A stretch of DNA of 64,000 bases from Stratiolaelaps scimitus (GCA_019614645.1 JABWDB010000034.1:682001-746000); one strand, 5' to 3'; counted from the first letter of the stretch, positions 19,301 to 32,172 are shown. Notes: a model not told the origin generated them from the letters alone. Translations and numbers: made by a program.

Positions 19301-20848
19301 TTTGCGCACAAAATTCTATTCACCGTTTAAGGAGAAGTTTGTGCCCTCAACGTCGACCTACAGCGAATCGAGGCTATCTTTGTCCACGTCAGTTGGGACT
19401 AGCTCTTCGAGAAATACGGGCGATGCTACCAGCAATACAAAAAATAGCCAACGTCGAGAGGCTACGAAAGATGGGGATCGACATGGGCCAGCAACAAACA
19501 CACAGTATAGTGCCACATAATGCTGCACTTTAGAGGGAGTGGGAAAGACAGCGGTTTGCACCAGAATCGATTCGCGTTACATGAGCAACAATTCGTGACT
19601 GCTTGATGTTCAATAGGCGAAGAACGAGCTGTATCGTCTTTGAAACGAAGTTAGGTGTGTTTCCAGAACTCTAAATCGACTTCGTTGCCGACGAGGCGAG
19701 GCAACTCTGAAGGGGAATAACACGGCAATGCTGAGGGATCATAGACAATGAGCAATTACCATATATAATTCCTACGGTCAAACATATGCCCTCCTGCACC
19801 GAATGTAGTGGAGCTATTGATATCGCCTACCTGTTGGTTTAGCCTTCGCACGTCATTTGCCGTGCAGGGCCTCGAGCAGATATCCGTCAGGTTATGCGCA
19901 GCCAGCGCGCTCACTAGAACTGTGAAAGAAAAATTGATGTGGCCAGTCCTACAATTGTAACAGCAAATCTATTTCGAGAGAAACAAAGCCGTTGAACTCA
20001 GAATTTAACCATATGATTTGAAAGTCGTGGTATAATTGAAACCCAAATATCACATAACATAGCTATCAAAATATGTATACTCTCAAACTTGCCGTCTCCT
20101 ATTGTCACTTTTCTTTTAAATAGAGATTTTATTTCTACTTGATTGTGATATTATTCCTTCGAACCTACATGAATACATGTTTCATCAGTTATTGTCCAAC
20201 GAGGGTTTCGTCAATGCACGATACCCATGCGTTACTCACTATGTGACTAAAAGTAAATAACCTAATAAATATAATTAATAATAATAATAATAATAAGGTT
20301 CGAGCCCTGCTGTGTGATGACACATAAGAGAGCTTAAGCATTGTAACAATTGCAGCTCCTTTAATAAACCAATAAACCTTAACCCTAACCCATGAGGGAC
20401 TTGCAAACCCACTAAACCTCTGGAAGTTCTTAGGCATTACTTCGATAGACATATCTCATAGGTGGCCATTCACCGATCCCTCTAAAGATGACAGGTCTTC
20501 GGAATACCCCATGTATTGTGGCGTATCTAGATCGCTAGAAAGTTGCCCATGTGTCACTCATAGCCCGATCTGCCTCATGAACAGCAACGAAAGGCAGAAG
20601 CTAGACTATAAAATGATATTAGAATCATATCATATTAGATTCCATCAGATATTCGACTGTTCACAGTAACTCTTGATGGTAACATCATTTACGAACGAAC
20701 GCATTCAGAGTCTAACGTCAATCGCATAACAGGAACATCTAATGTTTCTTTGGGATATTTATTCTTCATCGTATCATTGTTATCCTCGCGAATACTCACG
20801 CCCATTGGAGACCAATAGCAGAATAGATGTGAGGATGATGGAGCGCAT
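16240..20848 (-). CDS. Gene C: secreted six-cysteine family protein, five exons
   Basis: Minus-strand exons 20848-20800, 19913-19831, 19013-18889, 16666-16554 and 16394-16240 join to 525 nt, 174 residues, TAA stop. Donors are GTGAGT, GTAGGC, GTAAGT and GTATAT; phases 1,0,2,1 equal gene B. Exons 3 and 4 have exactly the lengths of B (125 and 113 nt). Residues 1-16 (MRSIILTSILLLVSNG) are a signal peptide. Cysteines are at 29, 33, 59, 62, 122, 142 and 165; all but 62 align with B. Exon 3 (SMQYYFTNTNQC) is clearly homologous to B (GMQFYFTNIEQC); exon 4 is strongly diverged; exon 5 is close to gene A. One sequon (NLT). Introns contain SINEs and a LINE fragment. Function unrecognised. Confidence 0.85.
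16938..17950 (-). mobile_element. 5'-truncated LINE fragment with endonuclease-like C-terminus
   Basis: Minus-strand open frame (about 320 codons, to 16980) matching the C-terminal part of reverse-transcriptase ORFs known from many invertebrate genomes. It shows a zinc-finger-like CERC...GHHGLSC, then RHTMLND, EPQGL, GRRPDGLTL and VWDGTVVDTLAP. The CCHC plus PD...D order resembles restriction-like endonuclease domains of R2/R4-type LINEs; placement of this family is uncertain. No reverse transcriptase remains. The 3' end carries AATAAA (about 16941-16946). Its 5' truncation abuts the 5' end of a SINE. It lies in intron 3 of gene C in the same sense. Because the frame is open, the insertion may be fairly recent. 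Confidence 0.7.
17953..18117 (+). repeat. SINE family 1 copy
   Basis: Head GGGGTGGCTTCGACGGC, stem CTCTGGCTGAGGGAAGCCA, B-box-like AGTTCGAGCCCCGCTGCGTG, body (AGCTTGAGCATTTTGAAATT, CTCCTTTAATAAACCA) and a degenerate tail. Head-to-head with the LINE fragment on its left; in intron 3 of gene C, antisense. Confidence 0.8.
19098..19155. repeat. Fold-back of SINE family 1 tail
   Basis: TTAAAGGAGCTGCAAT (19116-19131) and its exact reverse complement (19137-19152) are separated by five bases. The left arm continues as a reversed SINE 1 tail (AAAGGTAAAGG). It is a snap-back or two head-to-head tail fragments. In intron 2 of gene C. Confidence 0.7.
20297..20392 (+). repeat. SINE family 1, copy starting exactly at the B-box
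   Basis: GGTTCGAGCCCTGCTGTGTG follows a (TAA)n tract directly, with no tRNA-like head. The rest matches the family and ends in AACCTTAACCCTAACCC. The start coincides with the junction used by the LINE at 11092. In intron 1 of gene C. Confidence 0.75.
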
Positions 20849-20880
20849 GTTCCCTTTGCGATCAGCTTTTCGATGCGAAA

Positions 20881-20912
20881 ACTGAAATCGTATCAGATAC
20901 CAGACCCTATAG
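20881..20912 (-). promoter_or_regulatory. Candidate core promoter of gene C
   Basis: On the minus strand CTATAGGG lies about 26-28 bases upstream of a TCAGTT, the arthropod initiator consensus, and the gene C ATG lies about 35 bases further on. Spacing fits TATA plus Inr. The assignment is inference. Confidence 0.4.
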
Positions 20913-23300
20913 ATCCTGTTAGGCCTCGATGTTCACGTGAAATTGTTAGTATACAGGGTGGGATAGAATCACTGGGACTGCTAGCCACACTGTCTACTAG
21001 CCACTTTTGACCCATTTCATGGATGGGTAAAAAAAAAACTCATTTTCGAAAACACTTGGTGATTTCTACCTCATATCTAACATAAATATACTGGGTGAGC
21101 ACATGATGACCAGTTAAATCGTCTGGTCATTATTGGCCGACATTTTACAACCGCTCACAGCTAGCTGCGTAGTAGGGGTATTGCATTACATGCAATATCA
21201 CTCTATATCGTAACACAAGTGCGTTCTGACTAACCAAAAGAACAACAACAACAGCAACAATATCAATATACTCGAACTACTACTGTATATTTTCGTTCTC
21301 GATATTCTAACACAAAACTTCACACACAAGCCCACAAACGGAAATGACCAGATGGGTGGCCGCCACTAAGTAATCCTCTATCTCCAACGAGCGTGGATGG
21401 ACGAGTTACTTGGTAGTCGTGAAGCCACTGAAGGCTACAAATATTCTATAGCTAAATTTACACAGAATTCATCCGTACAGAGTAACGAGTCGGTTAGCGA
21501 CGCCGTAGTCGTCGACAGCGAGCGTATGCCACCTCGTAATCGCGAGCTCATCAGAACATATAAATACATCGAGAGGAGCAGTTGCGCTTGCCTGCGTCGT
21601 TTTAATGCGTCAACGCATTCTAGCTATGGCTGACACAGCTATCTCGGGACGGGCGAACCGATGCCAACCGTTGGTACGCTGACCTCTTCCGCCCCGTGGT
21701 TTTGTTTAGATCTTCCTGAACGAGCAGAGAGATAAATATTAGCATATTATCTGGACACGAAGCGGGAGTCACACGACCGGTACGCGTCTGTCATAACGTC
21801 CTCGAAGTGAAGCTTCAGCTACGTGGCATTGTTGGTCTGAAGTAGGAATTGAAGGACACAGGAATTGAGGGAATTGAGGCACAGTTTTACAAACGTTGTT
21901 TTTTGGGGGGGAAAAAAAGTCCTAGCCACTGCATCCACAGTAATGTTATTCTCTAATAGATTATCTAGCAGCGATTATCTCAGTGTCTCAGCGCGTGTGG
22001 CCATGCGTGTGACGGGCGTGCGTACGTATCGGATGATGCCCGGCTTCTGAAAGACGAGCTCGAACGAGACGTGGTTTGAGCAATGGCAACTGTTGGCATG
22101 TTGTTCCTCCACACATAATCAGTGGTCGGAGGTCGATGCAGTTAATCGAGTATCTGGGTTTTGTCCTCCTCGTATGCGTTAGAAATCCCTCATCTGATAT
22201 GATCGTCTGATTTTCGCTGCCGTTCGCTGCTAACGCTGCTTAATTTCAAGCAGATATTGTACACGTTATGATTTGAATTCAGTTGTATGATCGTTTCTGT
22301 GCGGTGTTTCTATCTGTATGAACGCCGTTATGAATTTAAGGCCGAGCTTTTTTTTGTGAGTGTAACGGAACATGCATCATTATGCTCAGCAGGCCTCACG
22401 ATTAAGGTTTTGCCATGTTATCGCGGGACGCCTGTCTGACAGCTCTGACCGTGATAGATCTGACTATTAAACTAACGTCCCGCACATTCTGACAGCCTTC
22501 GAGGCTTTCTCCTCGAGCAGCTTCGAGCCTGGAAGGATGAGATTCTGAGTGAGGTCTCTATACGGCGCAGCTGTAATCGTCCTAATGCTGGCGGACGTTT
22601 CCTCCCTAAGGAGTGCCTAGTTTACTGAACAGTGGGAAGAAATTTGAGACCAAACTTTGCATTTGCGGTAAACATATGGATCGGCGTCAGTGATCGCTAG
22701 TGCCTGCTCTGCCGACTCACCGTGTCTAGAATTACGTGGGTCTCTAAAATACTGCAGAAACGGAGGAGGTAAAATCAAACGGTCAAATACGGATGTATCA
22801 CATTTATGTATCACATTAATTTGCCACAGCTAGGAACTAGGACCAGAGGAATAATTATAATGAGGCAGCAGGTCGGATTTTGAGCTAAGCATCTGTTCAA
22901 ACGAACAGCTGCTCGAACGCCCTAGCGGACACTCCACGACGTTGTCTAACTGCTGCCAAATCTCGTAAACGTTCTGTAGGCAATAATGTAGTTTTTGGAT
23001 AATCAAGTTCCGAATGACGAATTGATAAATTGGTGCAGCTTCAGACGCTGCCTAGCTCAGTAAGTAAAGTAAATGTTGAAATTAAACGTGGTTAACCACT
23101 TAGTAGAACTTCGGTATGAATACACTGAGGGACTACGGTTGTTACGTGTCAAGTCGCTAAGTTAAGATCAGTGTTACTTGATGATAATAATAATAACAAG
23201 CTGTGGCTTTTCGGCCTTGCAAAATGATCTAATAATTGTGTGATTATGTAACATATAATAATAATAATAATAATAATAGTAATTATTATTCGTATTGACG
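20913..23300. other. Intergenic, no gene recognised
   Basis: No repeat family or convincing exon found. Short low-complexity runs only: an A8 near 21030, a G/A run near 21905-21917, and (ATA)n near 23181-23196 and 23258-23280. Confidence 0.3.
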
Positions 23301-23304
23301 GATC

Positions 23305-23366
23305 GCGGTGACTTGGACGACTAAGTCTTTGGTTGTGAAAACGGGAGGCAGCCCGTTCTAGTCCCG
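23305..23366 (+). repeat. SINE family 1, head fragment
   Basis: GCGGTGACTTGGACGACTAAG plus a stem and a B-box-like GTTCTAGTCCCGG match the tRNA-like half of SINE family 1. The body and tail are missing. Confidence 0.55.
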
Positions 23367-23585
23367 GAGAGAGGATCGGAGGGTCCTGTTAGTAAGGAGA
23401 CAGAACGATCATTCCTTGAACGAACCCCTAAACTCTTCAAGGTTGTCACTAAAGACGCACGCGAGGAGGCGGTGCCTTCAACGGCTATTGTGTATCCTGG
23501 CCAGATGTTGTCGAGAATCAACGCCGCTTCTGTATTTGCTCCTTGTAAAAGTGCCCAAGTTGCAATAACCTCAATCATAGAACTA

Positions 23586-24279
23586 TTAGGTTGGTTCATA
23601 AGTTCATATAGTTCCCGCTTTTTTTGTGGGCTTTCCACTTTTGCCTTCTCCTTTTGTTTACTTCTATGCAGCTTTCGAAAGCGCCCTCACTCCTCTACAT
23701 AAGAAAATCCAATCAATTTGAGGCTCCAAACATGGATGTGCCTCGTGGAAAATAAGTGCATTTTCGACACCTGCTCCTCTTCGCCTTTCGCCGAGGCCAA
23801 AAAGCTGCCGAGGCACTATGTACGGTGCGGACTCTACTAGTGTTAGGAGCGCTCAGCAATGGTTTGGCCGTTCTGACCATCTTCGTTTTATAACCTCGTC
23901 AAGAAGGTTTATATAGCCCAGTCGTATAGAGTAAATCAAGCTATCCGCGAGAAAAGACACGAGACACAAGGCCAAGTCATTCTACTGCACGACAATGCCA
24001 GGCCTCACACCACTAAAATCGTCAAGAAGGCTCTCCAAGTGCTTGAATGGGCGGTTCTTTTGCACTCACTGTATTCGCCGGAGCTCTCCCCGACAGACTA
24101 CCACCTTTACTGCTCGCTGGCAAATAATCTTAGTGGTTATACATTTGACAGTAAAGAGGCTCTCAAAATATGGCTCGAGAACTTTTTCGCGAACAAAAGT
24201 GAAAAATCCTAGCGAGCCGGTATAAAAAAATTGGCTGAGAAAGAGAGAAAAAAGCGCGGGAACTTATGAACTAACCTAA
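23586..24279 (+). mobile_element. mariner element, internally deleted (694 bp)
   Basis: Terminal inverted repeats are TTAGGTTGGTTCATAAGTTC at the left and its near-exact complement at the right (19 of 20), each flanked by TA (23584-23585, 24280-24281), the mariner target duplication. Inside are fragments of a DD34D transposase: an N-terminal piece after 23731 (FAFRRGQKAAEA, with a stop) and the catalytic part HDNARPHTT ... SPELSPTDYHLY with 34 residues between the last two aspartates. About half of a normal 1.3-kb element is missing, so it is non-autonomous, but its ends could still be recognised by a related transposase. Confidence 0.88.
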
Positions 24280-24281
24280 TA

Positions 24282-26800
24282 GTTTCGACCTGCGTACATC
24301 CTTTGTGCTTCTCGTTTGTTGACAGTAGCTTACATTTCGATCCATCATAGCGATTTTCGGCTAACATTTTACACGATTTGATAAGCAATTTTGATAAACA
24401 AGTTGCTAACAATTGTGCCCGGGCGATGTGTGTAGATACTGTTAGTGTGTATTAGTGAATATGGCCATGAGCCAGGGGCTCGAAGATCAGTGAGGTTCTT
24501 TCTTCAGTTCCGGAATACGTCAAAGTTTAGCAGACGCACCAGACCAAAGGCATAGTTCTTGCGGACAACCGCCGGGAACCGCGAATAATTAAGCTCAACA
24601 TATTAGCCCGGTGCAACAATATAGTGGTACAAATGTGTAGCACACATATCCACGGCAGCACGAATACAAAGAGAAGCACCATAAAATTCAGGTTTAAAAT
24701 GTACGCTATCTTTACTTCGGTCTCAAATAGGTGAAAACATGATTTAATACATTCACACACTATGCGAAACTCATGTCAGCGCCAGCTCGGCTTCACTTAT
24801 TTAATGTAAAACGTGTCTGTCTTGATGTTTGAGCCACGTTACGATTACCCATGGAGCACCTCAGTCCAACTCATTTGCCTGACAGTCCCGTAACGAAATC
24901 GCAAATGCATTCAAGGCTGGTGCTATCAAAGACCACCTCATAGTCGGATATCGGAAGCTATAATCAGAATAGGAAGCCAGCAGCAGTCACAGAACCTTTT
25001 GGAGGTCAAACAACGAGTGCTCGAGACGAATACGATGCGAACAAACAGAGCGAATTTGGAAATACAGGCGGCTGAGTTCAACGGTCGTATACACCATGGC
25101 ATGGGGCAGCAGTAATGAGAGCCCGCCACGCACACTCGCGAAGTTGATTCGATGCGAATGCAGTATACGATATTAATGCCAGTGGCGGGAAACATCGTAT
25201 AGGTCGAGTAACAAATAGCAGGTAGAGCAATGATTACCATTCCCTATGCATTGGAGAATCTGTTTAAGGTTGTGCTTGCCTTGCACTTGATTGTAAGGAT
25301 AGAGCTTCGAGAATGATGGCATATTAGAGCGGGTTGGTAGTTCGATTTCAGCATTAGATTTCTTGATACTAAACTCTTAAGCGTTTGGTTAAATGCGGTC
25401 AAGCTTTGTCACGCATTTTGGAGACTGTGGGGCAATGTATTATATAATCTGCGAACCTGCCGTTTCTTTTTGCATGAAGAGGGAGAGGGCTGGGGTATCG
25501 GAGAAAAACAGGACCGTACCTCAGTACTGTCATCTCCGTGAACCTGGTACAAACATAGGAACCCCATCTTAAAAACACACAGCAACATCAAACAACATCG
25601 TCAAAGTGTTAAAAAGTCCAGCTCAAAAGTGCAACGGAATTAACTCCGTTTAGGAAAGTGAAGACGCTTGAATTATCCTGTTTCCTTTTTGGTGTGCTTC
25701 AAGATTACACCTCGCACTTAGCGAGATTACATCGATATCATCACGCTTCTCCACTGTGCCTCACACTACCTTATGCAACAAAAAAAAACACGACATGTTT
25801 GCAGGTCCCGTACGAATGTGCTGTCGTTCTCGGAAGTTCCATCCCTGCTGTCGTGTTCAAGGCAAGCGCACGAAACTTCAACAGATTCTCTAGTGCATCG
25901 GCCGCATACCCCGTAATCATTTTCCGATCGGCTGTTTCTGTTGGTCGACCTGTATGACGCTACCCATCACTGGCGCCGTGTCCCTGTGTTTTCATCAAAT
26001 CACTTTCTCCTGGGGGCTCCTGGGGACTCCTGGGGGCTCTCGTTCTTCTCCCCTACATAGATGCGATCGTTAAATTCGAAGGTTTTTATTTACTAACTCA
26101 CTCGATTGGCATTGGTCCACTTCCGAAGAGCCCGCTAGTAAATAGCACCTAGATGATAACATAAAAATCTGTTCGCGTAGAGAGGAATAGAAGTTTCTAT
26201 GCACAGGTGGAAAGGACATTTTTCCTGGTCCCCTCTGCTGTCATTCTCAGCGGAGTCGTTGTTATTAATAATTTACAATATTGTGTATGGAACACAAAAA
26301 AAATATATATATATATATATATATATATTGTATCTTAGATGAAAATGATTGAACTTCACGTATCTGAGAAACCAATGAATGACATACTGTCGAAAATAGG
26401 CTGATTCAATAGAAGAGGAAGATTAGCAGGTCGTTGGTCGCGTATTGGACGCAGTTGCCCCTGAACTATCTACCGAAAGTTTATTCGATTGTGATGTGAA
26501 CGACGTATGCTACAAGAGTTGAGTCTGAGGGTAGACACTAGAAGATTAATATCTTTACAATAACTAAATATAATAATTATATACATATAATACATCATAG
26601 ACACGCCCTGCTTAGAAGGTACGCATGGCAAAAATCCAAACAAACAATCAGAAATCCGAGATTCAATGGTGAACTAGTTAGGTAAAGTAGACATCACCCC
26701 GCAACGAGATCCAGAACCTAATTCCACATCTGGCGCCATCGAGAGTTCAGAAATAGAACTGCTCAACTACATAACACACTGTTGTCGTTGCAGCTACAAG
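24282..26800. other. Intergenic, no gene recognised
   Basis: Contains a (TA)n tract at about 26303-26331 and a short GGGGGCTCCTGGGGACTCCT tandem near 26010-26040. No exon or known repeat identified. Confidence 0.3.
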
Positions 26801-26980
26801 TCAAAGTAAATTTTCCATGCTGATTCTGAGCCAACATTTAACGTCCAGGGTACCGCTTTCGGCATTCATGCTTCATAAGATGGACCCCTTGAAATGCAAA
26901 TGAGCAACTGTGGGATCGAACTCGTGAACTTTGGTGGACGAATCCACCTCTTCCACTCGAATGTGACACTTGTCTCATTG
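26801..26980 (-). repeat. SINE family 2 copy
   Basis: Shares with 43451-43630 and 55557-55722 the blocks AAATTTTCC, GCTGATTCTGAGCCAACATT, GGTACCGCTTTCGGCATT and a B-box that on the minus strand reads GAGTTCGATCCCAC. The head is tRNA-like but degenerate. The 3' end carries a GGCTCAGAATCAGC stem. Confidence 0.7.
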
Positions 26981-29900
26981 TTCTTTCGATAGTGAATGTA
27001 TGTTCTAATCCCATGTTCACCGATGACAAACCGCATTTTCCACGAGATTGACATACTACTGCATTAGTCCTCAACCAATTGCAACAAACCACCGTATTTG
27101 ACCTCGATGGTAAAAATGACAAAAAAAAACCCGTCCCGAAGTGAGTTGAACACTGCGATAGACGAGGATTTCGTAAAACAGTCCTAGAAGTGAAATGGTT
27201 GTTCCTCTAGGTCTGTTTATTCTGGGCAGAACGTCTAAGTCCATCTAATATATATATATATATATATATACATATATGTTTAGGCACCAATTCAAAATCC
27301 CATCAGTTGCTATGCGGAGATTTAATGTTTTCGCTGGCGGACGTCAATTCGGTCATCCCTTACACACCATCGTAATGGAGGTGTCCTACACTTGTGTCCT
27401 GCAAATGATCTGCTCGTTCGGCTACCATCTCTCGAACGCAGTTGCTGTAGGACGACGCAATCACGTAGCTCGAGCGTATATGACCCCTGCCAACCAGGAC
27501 AGGACGTTTGCTGGGGACGCTGGACGTGTCTCCGCTAGTTTCACCAGGTCGGCTGGCAAGGTCGAATCGGCGGGTTTGGTTGAGTGGCGGTACATCTTCA
27601 TACTGGCTAGAAAGCAACCATAAGAGTCCGGAAACCTCTGATTCTCGAGACGAGGTAGCAAAACTCAGACAAACACAAAACAAGCAGCAGCCGAATACGT
27701 CAGCCTTGTCATCCAATGCATAAATTAAACAGGCAAAAACAAAACGCATAATGTGCACTGAGCTTAAGGCTAACTCTGCAATGCAATGCGGCCTCGTTTC
27801 CTGTTCGCTGTTCCTGGCCGCCAAAAAGAACATCGTCGAGAGGGGATGTTCTTCTGATTCTTCGCTGATTCTGTTTGTAGCGTTGCAGTTATCGTACGGG
27901 TCGAAAAAGCAATCTCTCGAGAGCACGTAGCAATTACATCTCGTACAATGATGTGGTCCTGGTTACCGCGTGAATTGACGGAACTAAGCGAACCCGTTCA
28001 CTTAACGCTGAGCGCTCCTACGCCTACAACCGCCTACCTCTTCCCCACACGAGGTCACTTCCCCAATGAACCCCTATGCCTTCTCCTCATTTACCTACTG
28101 TGACTTTCTCCTATATATTAGCCTCTCGGATGCGATTTGATGGTGTCTCGTTAGGGGTCGAGAGCTACATGCCCGCTTCGTTGTCTGCCAAGCGAAGGGC
28201 CGCGGGAAAGGGTCGCTCGTGGAGCGGCCGCGCTGGTACAGCAGTCGAGAGTGGGATTAGCAACTGAAGAAAACATCCTCTACCTTATATTGCGTGCACG
28301 AGTCTTCAACATACGAAGTAGGGGGATTTTGGAGACGTCCCAGCTGGATCCAGTGTCGACATCGTCCCATGGTGGTTGCCAGTGTCTCTCCCGTATGATG
28401 CAGCCGACTGCGAACTCTCTGTTGGCATCTGCCTGATTTACACATATTGCTAAATTTCAATTCAAGTAGAACTGGTTTCCATACAATGCGTTTGATTTTT
28501 GGCAGACAGCTAATTCTCACTACATAATTGTTGTAACTATTTGGTACGTGTCTACCTTTTTTTTACCAGTGATTACAGCCTCACTTCAGCACCGTTGGAT
28601 CGTATTTGTTCTCATCAAGTTCTTCAACAAAGATGATGACCTTCATTGAAGTTCAATAAGGCTATTCCTCTTCTAAGGGGTGGTTAGGACTCGAATCTGC
28701 AATTGCTGCTGAGAATAGGCATCACCTGAATGCACGAAGCCGTAAGAGTTCGAGACGACCTAGGTCGCTCTCTTTCCACAATTTTAGTCTTCTTTCGATT
28801 TCTTCATGCGTATCAGCTTCAGTCTCGTGTCTCTAGGTTAAGTGATGCCATGACAATCGCTAAGCACTCGCTACGAAACCTGAAGTGCTGACATTTATTT
28901 TTACAACAGAGAGCGATAGAGCTGGCGAAGGTGACACCATGAAGGTATTATCTGGTCGGAGGCCAGTGGCCAGAAAATAAGGGGCAATCACCTCCGTTGA
29001 ATTTCAACGTGGTGAACGTTACGCAGAGATGTTTGATTCTGACAGAAATGATCCTTCTAATATCGAAATAGTGTTCAATTTTAACACATAATAATACTAA
29101 ATCAACGGGTCGCGACCGCCTCGCTTGAGTCTCTCTCTCTCTATTCAATCGCTCGACACTGAACCATTTAGATCATAAAATAACATGACAGCATTATTAT
29201 TGTTGTTGCTGTCAATAATACCCGTACTATATATTCGCTATAGTATCATCAATAAGTACCACTATAATCTAGTGTTCACACTGAATCCATATTCGCGACA
29301 ATGCAACTTGAACAAGCTGTGCAGATATAGCTATAGCATTAATTAACTATGTTAGTACATCATGATTGGATTGAGGTCTGCCGCCGTCCCTCGCCCTTAC
29401 ACGTCTACAGTTATACTGAACGCGGGCTATTTACTGAACTGACGATTAATTAGTAACGAGTGACAAGCGAATCCGTTTCCGACGCTCGGAAAGTGGCTTT
29501 GACGTTCTGGAATATTTCGTTCGCTAACGAGCGCTACAGACCTCGTCGTTGTTCCGTAAAAAGATGAGACATGATGAAACCATTCGAATGAGCCAAGCCT
29601 AGTTAATTAGAATAATTAGTCTCGTTGAGTAATCGGACTACAGTGCATCGTACGCACTACTGTTCACTTGTTCAACCACCACGCCAGCGTTGCCCGCCCT
29701 GATTCGCATCGTCACATAGGGGATTTATATTTGTCAACCCTTTGAGAAATGTACATGAAATCTCACCCGGGCAAACTAGCAAGACACTTGGTCCCACATT
29801 GTCGTCAGCTGTTTGTGTTCTATGGCAGGCCAATCCTATCCATCAATAAGAGTTATATCGACATGGATTACTAGGAAATTAAAGGTATGAGTGTACATTT

Positions 29901-32029
29901 AGTAAACCAGCCTAAACGTGAAACGTCAACCCGGAGTGATAATTAATAATAGTTAATAATAATAATAATACATAATCACTTGGCCACCTCGGTGTTTCTT
30001 GTCATCTCAGATAAACACATTTGCAAGGCGCATTCATTTTGTTGGCCAAAATGGTCTCCAAAAGTAGTGTATCCCCATGTCAATATATCACTGGCAGCAT
30101 AAGACATCTCTGATTGTACTGCACCCACGTTTTTGCTCCTGCAGCGGTGGCGTTAGCTTTTAAGGGATCGTTAAAGGACAGTTGCCGCTAATAGTGATTG
30201 ATCACCCTGGGGGTCCGACCGGACACTCCTCCTTCCCGTTGATCCTGTCTGGCTAAGAAGTTGTTATCAGTTGTCTTGGCAGCGCTAAAAACCACAATTT
30301 CTCCTTAACTCGCCGGTTTCGCTAAATGCCACTTTTAAAATCGCCACGCTGGTTGATCTCGTGCCGTCAACGGCGAAGGTCGTTCCCTATTGTAAGGAAC
30401 GACCTTGGATCTGAACTTGAAGCATTTACAAATTCGTGCCATTGTGTTTCTGGAATTGTTGGCTTCCGCCGCACGCCGGAAAGCGAAGCATGTAGACTAT
30501 TATATTGGCTGGTACACCAGCTCACTCTTAGCGCAAGCAGGATGGCCAGGGGCCAGTTATTTATGGCATCTAATTTCCACACTCGAACATCTATATTACA
30601 TACAGCTGTATCATGCAGGGAACTTTTTCGAAGTACATAATTGATAATTTATTCACACGTTATGATCTTATGCATATATAGGCATCTAGTGAAATAGTAC
30701 TACGGGACAGACGGTGAAAGAGGGCAATTGAAATGCAATTGTGTTCTCTAAAGTGTGCAATCGTATCAGATGCATTATTGCAAGCGAGGTAACCATCGGG
30801 CGAGTACAGAATAGATCGAAATTAGTACATTCGTTCATCTGCACCTGCAATTAATATAAGCATTCCTATGCTGTCAGCCATTCAGCCGATTGAAGAGAGA
30901 CCTGAGTTTGTGGCCTGGCGAGCTCTTAACCTGCGTCTATTCGACCTCACGTGTGTGTGCTTGTGTGTTCTTAGGATGCTGTTCGAGTGTTAAACAGGGC
31001 CTAAGGTGTAATCCGCACAGAACCTCCGTCTAACCCGGTTGACAAGCATGGGAAAGGACGGGCAGGCTAGACAGGAAGCCTTATGGTCTAGCTAAGGTTG
31101 TTGTTATGTCCTAAACCCGCATAGCGCCGCATGTACATCTATATAAAACAGTTCATTATGCTGAATATAAAAAGGCTCGCCACCGTGATATCTCCGAAAC
31201 ACGAGCGGTCGGAGCAGGGCACCACTGCATTCTTATAGGCCTGTTCCGCCAGCCAATAGTTATACTCCCCCATGACAGAGCTGGCAAGGTGCGATGAAAT
31301 ATACGCCATATGCTCTGTGTTTAGCCTTGAACTGCAGGGAACCTGCAGGAGTTAGCTTTTGAATAGGAACAAACGGGAGTGCTGAAGTTAGGCGCCGAAG
31401 TATATCCACAATGAAAACAAAATCGGTAGGTCTCAGGTTTGAAAACGCGCAAGTCTACAATATAAGGATAAATGCCATTAAGGATTACTTAGATGAACTT
31501 GTTCATGACACACTTTGTTTGTACCTTCGTCGAGAGCAATGCAAGTTTGCAGGGTTACGACATCTAGTCAGCCCGAGTAGCGTTGTCGCCCAGTGGTGTA
31601 TGGTAAACGTTGGCTAGACTGTGTTGAGTGCCAACTCTTTTTAGGGATTTTACTGTCTTCCGTGCCAATGTTTGAGTGATAACGTAATCAGTGTGGCTGT
31701 GGCGAAGTTCGGGTAGAGGGCCAAACTTGCCGTCTTGAAGAAAGGTGAACATCCGCCGGCACTTATCTGCATTACTGGGAGATTTCGGCCATACGAGAGA
31801 TTGCGTGATTAATGACGGAGCGTCGGTAAGCGAATTCGCGCAGTCACTCGCTACGTGCAAGCGAGCTAGCAACCCTACTTACGCACGCTGGATAGGTTGT
31901 GCTGCGTGGAGCAGCCTAACGCCAATGAGAATCATTAAATGCCTATAGTTTTTTCTCTAGCAATATTTCATCTCCCCTTCTCTCCCTTTATCTTTGACTC
32001 GCATCGAATAGCGGGCTAGCATTCTTTCT
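26981..32029. other. Intergenic, no gene recognised
   Basis: (TA)n at about 27247-27275 and scattered short repeats. An 188-codon minus-strand open frame at 27360-27926 has no recognisable domain. Nothing else supportable. Confidence 0.25.
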
Positions 32030-32172
32030 TTATCTAAGGATTCTTGTCAGGTACGAGTAAGGCAGAGAATAAGCAAAGGTGGCCCCGACAGGTCCTCTCA
32101 TAGTAATACCTAAAGGTTAAGAGCTGAGGCCTGTCGGATAGGGGAACAGCTGAGGGTCAGCTCGAAAAACAG
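32030..32172 (+). repeat. SINE family 3 copy, 5'-truncated
   Basis: Matches 1346-1452 and, reversed, 43650-43900: TGTCAGGTACGAGTAAGG, GCAAAGGTGGCCCCGACAGG, GTTAAGAGCTGAGGCCTGT. The end is the stem AGCTGAGGGTCAGCT followed by CGAAAAACAG. Confidence 0.7.

Noticed and set aside
27360..27926. 188-codon minus-strand open frame
   Set aside because: No recognisable domain, no splice context, and overlapping frames on the other strand.
31411..31617. Frame with LCLYLRREQCKFAG, faintly like exon 3 of the cysteine family
   Set aside because: Only the EQC and a tyrosine align; no matching acceptor, donor or length.
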